Source: Bugulina stolonifera (lineage: Eukaryota > Bryozoa > Gymnolaemata > Cheilostomatida > Bugulidae). From it: a stretch of 64,000 nt of DNA. Location of the stretch: assembly GCA_935421135.1 (NCBI GenBank), contig OW285197.1, positions 7,872,223 through 7,936,222 on the forward strand, read 5' to 3'. A program made the position numbers and the translations under genes. Shown piece after piece: positions 57,801 through 64,000 of the stretch. Each line of letters begins with the position of its first letter. The stretch's first letter is position 1. Below the pieces are notes generated by a model, which saw nothing but the letters and a program-made list of their open reading frames with translations, was not told the DNA's origin and ran no database searches.

Positions 57801-58713
57801 GGACGTAGCGGTTGAGCCTGTGCCACTGCTGGCCAGCAATTCAAAACGAACCTCTGGTGAAGAGAGGGACGTAGCGGTTGAGCATGTACCACTGCTGACT
57901 AATGATTCAAAACAGACCTCTAGTGAAGAGAGGGATGTCGCTGTTGTACCTGTACCAGTGCTAGTTGGCAGTACAAAAGGGTCATCTGGTGGAGGGAGTG
58001 ACGTGGTTGTTGCATCCGTAGAATTACTGGCTAGTGGTGCAGTGGAGTTCTCCCGTGTGGGGACTGATGCAGGTGCATCTGTAGGATTACTGGCTAGTGG
58101 TGCAGTGGGGCCCTCCTGTGTAGGGACTGACACAGTGCCGTCAGAAGATTGTTTGACGGGGCCAGGCTTAGGAACCAGGGTCCCGGCCGTCTGCTCAGTG
58201 GACTTGTTTGGCGCGGTGCGGTCTCGATGCCGTTGCTGTGGGAGACGTCCCATTCCGTGGCGCACCTGTTCGTTCAAACCACGGCGGCGTTTGGGAACTA
58301 TCCAAAGCAACTCTCGGTATGACAAAAAGAGAAGGACATGGATTACCACATATCCATGGATCATGAATCATCCCGGTACACTAAAAGTGGGAAGTCAATC
58401 TTCTGCGAGCTCTTTAAGAGACATAGTTTTATCTAGTGATTTAAACACTGCATATATAGCTAAAACAAACTCTAGTAGAGGCCTTTATTTAGTAACTAGA
58501 GTAAAGGTAAGATACAAGAGTAACCGTATCACGGTATCAGTAAGAATAGTAAGACAATTACAGGAGCTAGTGATATCAGAAGGTAATGTATCACAGTCAT
58601 ACTATAGCATATATCTTGTCCCAACATCATATCTCTGCATGTACATTCATTACTCATTTACTTGCATCTCGGATATGCCGGCTCAAAATTCTTTTGGTCA
58701 GTTGGCTTGTTAG
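54871..58713 (+). CDS. Gag-protease polyprotein of a Bel/Pao-like element (1280 aa)
   Basis: Retrotransposon structural protein with a fused aspartic-protease-like domain. Residues 1-200 are helical/coiled-coil-like; ~200-390 are Ser/Thr-rich. From ~395 a DUF1759-type Gag domain begins (APLPTFSGNHKEWPEF). Residues ~651-680 form zinc knuckles (CFKCAGRHRNNQC, then CIKCEGHNHHYLLC). From ~730 a DUF1758-type protease domain reads FSDGGSNATYI, with DGGS (Asp737) where D-S/T-G is usual, and ends DILLGNDYYG. Residues ~893-1030 are about six copies of a 22-aa repeat (PLLASDSKRTSGEERDVAV...), followed by looser copies. At ~1153 KKRRTWITTYPWI resembles the lead-in to a Bel/Pao reverse transcriptase, but the polymerase itself is absent, so an internal deletion of pol is likely. 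The stop is at 58711. Domain names are from family knowledge. Confidence 0.88.
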   Translation: MEKQFLKLIDHRRAYKAQVKSISNQICLAIQRRKSSEALDNLLESLEKEFTLLTSVNIEFSDLLSRAVDDKYDTYKITDGKTVTEFLEEAQVYYDKAIKAILDYENSLTVQSAVRLQRKIDNFLENSDFLLRRLDEVASNSSETGDTAGFVFNEVDQFLCELHDTVNSLESFNLDSYQSVLDKANECIVDVERKVMTSKHKRHLLQAAEFSRPPVYSTMSGCTNTSSHPTPIASSTISSSNSSVSSATTSTSSLDVLGTHVSQVTDSGRFSTTTNMVSNIGHTSQNYESTNRSAEEVSVRRPLASSRLTAIPEASTVTNFRVSAVQSSSTQSHDNYNFASTPLPTGSTHATQEQQHLSLSITAAYEDLGAGNRAQSLNRSDASHMASSYGGRSRFKKAPLPTFSGNHKEWPEFRAVWLSYAYSEINSEEERAWNLKQALQGEALTHVRAIFVNQPLAHERMWKRLESLYSDASVIVRTAFMELDRLKQVAEGDTKGLVEFVNSVEMCYSQLGEVGQLSSVTPAQVDALKAKLPSIIKRDWMRIFSSLSVERKIHPFTDFMQFLEGERDMCIREIAEDPRESSRQSGERWENRRHAAVKTHISSTEQWSGEVESSCLVHTHPKTRHDTMSCEEFKKMPQKERFKLLMKQRACFKCAGRHRNNQCPIPTKCIKCEGHNHHYLLCKDEAGSVRNTSEPARSPGTLEKMTSHTRQEASSSVFPIQSVAVAESSVRAIIFSDGGSNATYIANESAKRLNARKVGAALLRITRVGNSVTDHRANIYRIKLMTPKGESVPVIAYGMDEITGLIPSVSMPMLKSLFPHRDDLSELVRQECKVDILLGNDYYGYHPKVEIDKAGLHLSLMEGILGRCLQGSHPLLRQKPLSSSLIGSSCAESESVLLLASDSKRPSGEERNVAVEPVPLLASDSKRTSGEERNVAVEPVPLLASNSKRTSGEERDVAVEPVPLLASDSKRTSGEERDVAVEPVPLLASNSKRTSGEERDVAVEHVPLLTNDSKQTSSEERDVAVVPVPVLVGSTKGSSGGGSDVVVASVELLASGAVEFSRVGTDAGASVGLLASGAVGPSCVGTDTVPSEDCLTGPGLGTRVPAVCSVDLFGAVRSRCRCCGRRPIPWRTCSFKPRRRLGTIQSNSRYDKKRRTWITTYPWIMNHPGTLKVGSQSSASSLRDIVLSSDLNTAYIAKTNSSRGLYLVTRVKVRYKSNRITVSVRIVRQLQELVISEGNVSQSYYSIYLVPTSYLCMYIHYSFTCISDMPAQNSFGQLAC
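57547..57960 (+). repeat. 66-bp coding tandem repeat in the Gag-protease ORF
   Basis: About six units, the middle ones nearly identical and alternating between GATTC and AATTC variants. They encode a 22-aa acidic/basic repeat. Degenerate related units continue to about 58130. The antisense frames are also open here (minus-strand 57396-58364), a by-product of the repeat. Confidence 0.93.
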
Positions 58714-58911
58714 ATGTCGCATATCATGATGTCATGACCAGTTATGTAGGTGATTTTATGTTACTATTAGAGTAGGTTAAAGTATTCCACATTTGATTGC
58801 AATAGTTATAGATATGTGTTAATGTTATGTTACTATTAGAGTAGGTTAAAGTATTTTACATGTGATTGCAATAGTTGTGGATACATGTTGGGCCAACTCC
58901 AGTCCCTCCGG

Positions 58912-59291
58912 TGTGTCAGGCTATATAGCCTGACCAGCTGGCTAGCTGTGCTTGGCCCAGCATGTATCTGGGAAAGCTAGTTTTAAGCAGTAAAGTACTG
59001 TGTTTCAGTCAATGTGGTTGAGAAAAAGTAAACTGTGTCTATGTTTTAATGTACAATGTAAGTACCTGTATTACTTTTTATCTGTGTTAGTTTATGTGTA
59101 TTAATCCAATGTATTTTAATATTGTTTTATGTATTAACATTGATGTGGTTGGCAAACTTTTTACTTATATGTGTAAATTTTAGAGCAAGAGGCCAACATT
59201 AATTACGGTGTGGCACTAATAAAGATTATAAATGTTACACCAGTTGGTTAACAAGGCCTTTCTGGATGAACCAGTACAGGTTCCCAATACA
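58912..59291 (+). repeat. 3' LTR (380 bp)
   Basis: Same length as the 5' LTR and identical to it as read by eye. Confidence 0.95.
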
Positions 59292-59296
59292 GCTTC

Positions 59297-59896
59297 CTAA
59301 TCATAATTTTGTCAAACCATAGTAGTCCAGGGAATGTCAGTTTTATCACAGAGTTTCAGTTGAGGAGACAACTCCGTTACAGTGCTTTAACTATGAGGGC
59401 TGATGACTTGTGGTTTTATATGACATAACTGCTTGCTATCATTTATCTAGTTGGTGAAGTAATATGGTTTTTACCCAAGGGTCCTGCCATGTTTATTATC
59501 TGGTCTGCCAAAAGCAGCACTCACTTGCAAAAACCAGCAGCAGATAGCAGATTATTATTCAGGCAGCAATATTAACAGAAAACCGAATGTTAGTAATCCT
59601 CATAGATGATGCCAAGTCAGACATATACATGTAGGCGCTCATTTGATCTGTGAGACATTGCTGGAAAAGATACTACGATGTACATACATTGACTCATGCA
59701 ACTAGATCTTGCACAGTTAACCAACAAATACAAAGATTCTCTCCGTATAATGTAAAAAAACCTTGCCACAAACATATTCTTTGCCATTTTCCATGAGGAA
59801 GACATATTATTAATGACACTGTTACCATGATAACATACTGTATCTTTTATCTCACTGTAAATACCATGTATGCAATAAAAAGAGGTTGACCCAAAA
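59297..59896. other. Intergenic between the LTR element and the tRNA gene
   Basis: No supported gene; a 62-codon minus-strand ORF shows no recognisable features. Confidence 0.5.
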
Positions 59897-59968
59897 AGCC
59901 ACCAATGAGGTTTGAACTCATGACCTCCTGTTTACTAGACAGGCGCTCTGCCACTGAGCTATGGCGGC
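59897..59968 (-). tRNA. tRNA-Thr (anticodon AGT)
   Basis: The minus strand folds as a complete 72-nt cloverleaf: acceptor GCCGCCA/TGGTGGC (one G-T pair), D stem GCTC/GAGC, anticodon stem CCTGT/ACAGG with loop CTAGTAA (anticodon AGT, Thr), variable loop AGGTC, T stem ATGAG/CTCAT with loop TTCAAAC, and discriminator T. A run of T follows immediately as a pol III terminator. The anticodon arm matches animal tRNA-Thr(AGT). There is no intron. It looks functional. Confidence 0.95.
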
Positions 59969-60119
59969 TATGATGCCCACTTTGTATTGGCCAAAGTTGT
60001 CTTCTCTTTATACTTTAAGCGAAGATGACTTCTAAATGTTAGGCCTCTTGTATCTACTATGACTGATAAACAGATACAGTGTATACAATAAATGTATTTA
60101 GGCTGCATGTAATTACTAT

Positions 60120-60305
60120 ATACATGCCGATATGTTGATATGTAGATATGTAGACGTGTAGACGTGTAGACATGTACACATGTAGATGTGTAGACGTGTA
60201 GCCATGTAGATGTGTAGACATGTGGATATGTAGATGTGTAGACATGTAGATGTGTAGACATGTGGATATGTAGATATGCAGATATGTAGATATGTAGATA
60301 TAGGT
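60120..60305. repeat. TGTAGATATGTAGACG simple repeat
   Basis: Units of about 8-16 bp (GTAGACGTGTAGACATGTAGATATG variants) repeat across the stretch. The ORFs overlapping it on the minus strand are repeat artefacts. Confidence 0.85.
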
Positions 60306-61079
60306 TTATATGGATTTATCTTACATGTGTAGATGACATTCTCACATAACCAAATTTTGCTAAATGTCTTTTCCAATGCAACATTATGCCACATGTAGCC
60401 ACGTACTTGCCGGGAGTGGGAATGCAAGTACATTGTATATGTATATATGATGGAAGAAAGTTAAATATGTATATATATGCACATGTATTGCACATACATG
60501 TATAAGCCGCTGTTAGTGTTAAAATTTGACAAGCAGGTGCAGGTGTCAGTTTATAGACCATATTTGGAAAGAGATGTGAGACAATGACTAAATAGGCAGC
60601 CTGCCTGTCCTGATGCGTATGTGAATATTTGTGCTAGCTTTCTTACATCCACCACTGCGTATTATAAAATAAACTTGAAAAATATAAAGCAGTAGATTAT
60701 TATAGGTAGTGCTGGGAGACTTACTCTGCTTGAGTGTTCTTTTAAACATTTTGTGTTTTTGATGTCCAAACCATTAAGTCATCATCGCCTTGCATAACTT
60801 GTGTATAAGTATTATAAATGATTTTACATGTATATTTTATTATTAACCCAAATACATTATTGTATCTTTAGAAACATAAAATTATCAAATCATGTGTAAT
60901 CATAGAGAGGAATCTTCACTACTTATGAAGTACATAACATTATATTATTACATCATGTATTATTCAACATTACACAAATATGGTGAATTCTGAAATATTG
61001 CAACTGTCGATGTGTAGGTAACTTTACTACAAGCTTATACATATGTACCTTTGTTTCAATTACCATAATTTAATTGTAG
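60306..61079. other. Intergenic before the lectin exon remnant
   Basis: AT-rich, no gene seen. The duplicated block corresponding to 48.8-53.1 kb starts at or just before 61080. Confidence 0.5.
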
Positions 61080-61359
61080 ATTATGACCAGAAAGTGGAAA
61101 TGTTTTTAGGAGCTAAACTCAATAACAACACTCCAGGTCTACAGATGGGGTAATGAAAACAGAAGAATTGGCTGTAGATGCTAACTAGTGGCACAAAGTC
61201 AAACCAAATTACAGTGGTGAATGTATGAGAGTTAGTATACGTGTTCAACTAGATCAGTCCTAATTGAGTACAACTCAAAGACTCATGTTTCTCAGAGATG
61301 GTCTTTGCGAGGGCCTCTCTGTTGGATACATATGTGAACTACTTTGTCATCAGCATTAA
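61080..61359 (+). pseudogene. Solitary last exon of a PAN/C-type lectin gene copy, decayed
   Basis: Preceded by an acceptor (ATTGTAG), the stretch aligns with the final lectin exons 43609-43883 and 48796-49055: FLGAKL, then SGECM, FLRDG and YICEL. A frameshift occurs near 61130, and TAG at 61186-61188 sits at the same position as the premature stop at 43716. A further stop follows near 61260. No upstream exons (signal peptide, PAN, first half of the lectin domain) were found between here and the LTR element. Confidence 0.8.
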
Positions 61360-62002
61360 TACTGCATGCTGTTCTGGCACCAACTACATGTACTTACCTT
61401 TAATTGCTTATTTACTTTTCCGGTCGAGTTCGAATAGCATCTTCAGACTACATTGACAGAGTGTACACTTGTCTACCAGATATTATTGTCTGATCATTCT
61501 TCAATCAGTCACCATTTAACTTATGGCGAAGTCATTGTCACCATGTTCATTGTATAATAACTTCAGTATGATGATTATGTCATAGCATCAGCATATTATT
61601 GATCATGAGTTACTGTGTTTTATCTTTCACTCTTACATGTATATTGTAAATATATTGCATCTGCAGAAAGAATGATTTACAGACTTTATCTACAGTTGTG
61701 TAAGTAGGAGAACTTGGTGAGATGACCTGTTAGTAATCCCAGCCTTTACCTTGATAATAAACACGTGGATGTAGACAAGCTCTATGCGACATTACTTAGA
61801 AGTCTAGTAATATCAGCCGATATAAACTAGCAACAAAAATTGATGTGTGAATCCTTGTAACCATGCAGTAGAAAATGTTGAGGCCACACAGTTATCTTGT
61901 AGCGTTTTTAATTAGCGCTACTATAAATAAGGTCTCTAGATGACCCCAGGCTATATTTCTAGACAGCTAGACATTTGAGTCACTGAGGCTACACACATTG
62001 AT
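61360..62002. other. Non-coding part of the duplicated block
   Basis: Aligns with the lectin-receptor spacer at 49056-49885. No gene. Confidence 0.65.
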
Positions 62003-64000
62003 TTACTCCTCATATTGATACTCTAAGATATCTGCACCGTAATAACGATCTACACTTGTTATCTCCCCTGCAGTAATGGCAGTCTCTGCTTGGTAGTCAG
62101 TGCTGGTGGGAGATGATAGACTGTGTTCTATATTTAGACCTTGCTGGATTACATAATCATAACTCATCTCATCAGCATATTCTCCAGTAGACATGGAATC
62201 TATCTTTGGGTAGCTATAGTAGTTGTCTGTTTCTTGGGGTGTATTGACAGCTCCCCCTACTGCATTCGCATGATGAACTATAGATACTGGTCTATGTGTA
62301 GTTGACCCATCTCTGCTAAAAAGGCAATTAATAATATGATAAAAGAAAGCAATAACTTTGAGAAATAAGCAGTGAAAAGGCCTAGTTGGTATTGAGCAGC
62401 GAGCTCTGTTCTAACGGTGAGGGCATCGACCAAGGGTATGATATATGTACTACACGTCATTATATCTCTATCAAGCGGTGTACACACATAAATTTCTATC
62501 AAATATCCGAGCATATTTAGCCAAGCAATGGCTCTAAGTTGTAATCATTAGTGGATGCTACATATTGCAAACATCTATAGTATTGATGTTTGGAGTGATA
62601 ATTCTTACCTTATCGAAGGATCGTATACGTCATCCAGGGTGATTGTTTGGTACATACCCTCTTCTTCATCTGACTCTGTTATTCTGGAGACAATATCTTG
62701 GTGTGTTGATTCATGGAGAGTTTCTAATATAATAATAGTATAAATTAGAAATACTAGTACAGTTCTAGTCATTTACTGTATCCAAATTTATTAAGATAGC
62801 TCTTAGAATCTGTCTAACCTAATATCTGTGGAGTCCGTACTTAAAGAAATCAACATTTTCGTAATTATGTGCTCAAAGCTATTACTACATGTGAGTACAT
62901 AATTATACATATGCATGTGCATGTACATAGTATTATTATTATGTAGCATTATTATGATACTATTTAATTTTATTTATTATTTTATTTTAATAGCAGATCA
63001 GTTTGATCAATTGACAGGAGAGGATAACTTCACTGCACTTTTTGTGTGCTGTAAGATTATTGGAAGTCTGTAAAATATTTCTTGTCAATCAAATTAGATT
63101 ATGAATTGTCTGCAGTTGAATTTTCTATCATTGCATTTTGACAGGTTTTGCTGAATATTTTTCTCATTCTGGTCAATTTATTCACACAAATGGTAGTGTA
63201 TGTACAAGTAATTGAAGTAATTAATCTTTGAGGTATTACAACTCTGGTCAAGGATTCAGCGTTTTCTGACGAGTAATTCAAATTTTCCACTACAATATTA
63301 AAATCATCAAGTTTAGACATCGCTAGAATTTTTGTGTAGCAATGACTAAGAGAAATTCATGCTATGTGTACTCTATTCCTTACCTGAATTTACAGACTGT
63401 GTTCTCTTTTTACTTCTACAAAAAGTAAACAAACCTTGACATTGCTTGGTTTGGTAAACACGCACACAAGTAATGTAATATACAGTAACAGCAGACTGTA
63501 TTGAAAGTAGGAAATAGTTGATCCTATCCTCTCCTGCGGCAAATAGACACAGTACAAGATTGCAACAGTTAGAATCACCTGCACTAAATCACACTACCTG
63601 CACTAACTCACACTACATGCACTAACTCACACCAACTGCACTAACTAACACAACCTGCACTACCTGCACTAACTCACACTACATGTACTAACTAAAACTA
63701 CCTGCACTAACTAACACCACCTGCACTAACTAACACAACCTGCACTAACTCACACCACATGCCCTAGATGCATATGCTCCTACATACATGTAATAAATAA
63801 TGTACCTAAGCATATCGTTCTAGACTTTGCCTTTTAAACTGAAATTATACAGTCCATACCTCTATATTTGAAACTAAATGTTATTAATATGACTAATATA
63901 CTAATACTAACCTCTTTGCCTTTATATAGATGACCAATTTTACTATGAGTATAGTGATAATTACGGCTGCAACTGATGGGACTAGCGCTAAAGTTGCGAC
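62003..64000 (-). CDS. Receptor-like membrane protein with tyrosine-rich tail, third copy, truncated by the window
   Basis: Exons on the minus strand: a transmembrane exon from beyond 64000 to 63912 (helix then YIKAKR), 63415-63384, 63322 to about 63188, 62723-62609 (EEGMYQTITLDDVYDPS) and 62315-62003 (tail, NYYSYP, SYDYVI, ending EYQYEE). Exon sizes match or nearly match the copy at 49886-53060 (32 bp, 115 against 118, 313 against 316), and the frame is open, so it appears functional. The ectodomain and signal peptide lie outside the window. The 3' end of the MSKLDD exon is uncertain because its candidate donor is weak. Confidence 0.72.
63578..63765. repeat. CACTACCTGCACTAACT minisatellite in the third receptor's intron
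   Basis: The same unit type as 51808-52100, in the paralogous intron, with fewer copies. It therefore predates the duplication and has since changed in copy number. Confidence 0.85.

Larger units (their letters stand above)
53841..59296 (+). mobile_element. Non-autonomous Bel/Pao-like LTR retrotransposon, complete ends
   Basis: Two 380-bp LTRs (53846-54225 and 58912-59291), TG...CA bounded, are flanked by the 5-bp duplication GCTTC (53841-53845 and 59292-59296). The internal 4.7 kb has a repeat-rich leader, one long Gag-protease ORF and a 3' stretch with a ~65-bp direct repeat (about 58757-58890). There is no reverse transcriptase, RNase H or integrase. No standard primer-binding site (TGG...) directly follows the 5' LTR, and no purine tract precedes the 3' LTR. 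LTR identity means it was copied recently, presumably by enzymes of a full-length relative. Confidence 0.93.

Noticed and set aside
57396..58364. 322-codon minus-strand ORF opposite the Gag-protease gene
   Set aside because: It is the open antisense frame of the 66-bp tandem repeat and has no domain; codon content follows the sense gene.
60057..60433. Minus-strand ORFs rich in STHLHVYTSTY-like repeats
   Set aside because: Produced by the GTAGACATG simple repeat.

Overview
The window is eukaryotic and animal-like. Its genes are split by many short GT-AG introns, and it carries LTR and non-LTR retrotransposon remains, tRNA-derived elements, inverted-repeat elements and many minisatellites. It encodes a Roquin (RC3H) protein, a caspase-type peptidase, PAN plus C-type-lectin proteins and tyrosine-rich single-pass receptors, which together point to a metazoan. 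The AT-rich, compact organisation would suit an early-branching animal such as a sponge, but that placement is inference. All exon models were read by hand from splice sites, reading phase and family similarity; no alignment or transcript data were available.

Layout. 1-703: decayed non-LTR retrotransposon reverse transcriptase. 2775-3887 (-): glutaredoxin. 4199-4515: inverted-repeat element with an internal tRNA-like sequence. 7307-20554 (+): a complete 25-exon Roquin gene (predicted 1172 aa). 20555-26770: non-coding, with a solo LTR at 25061-25727. 26771-30773 (-): a complete six-exon gene for a 276-aa receptor-like membrane protein. 31560-32672: 32-bp minisatellite. 32707-32854: perfect foldback hairpin with an 8-bp target-site duplication. 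32885-37946 (-): a seven-exon gene for a 969-aa ankyrin-repeat/caspase protein. 40133-49055: two tandem PAN/C-type-lectin genes (the first with a premature stop), with nested mobile elements in and between them. 49886-53060 (-): second receptor-like gene. 53846-59291: LTR element with identical 380-bp LTRs and a 1280-aa Bel/Pao-type Gag-protease ORF but no reverse transcriptase or integrase. 59897-59968 (-): tRNA-Thr(AGT). 61080-64000: a second copy of the lectin-last-exon plus receptor block, running off the window.

How the parts may work together. Roquin is a post-transcriptional regulator (RING, ROQ, CCCH). The right half looks like an expanding cluster in which secreted lectin genes (+) lie tail-to-tail with phosphotyrosine-tail receptor genes (-), close to a caspase-like gene. 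That is reminiscent of recognition or immune clusters, but the functional link is inference. The main items to follow up are the ankyrin-caspase lacking both S1-pocket arginines, the lectin/receptor convergent pairs, the recently mobile but pol-less Bel/Pao element, the inverted-repeat element carrying a tRNA-like promoter, and the Roquin exon whose splice donor sits in an in-frame minisatellite.
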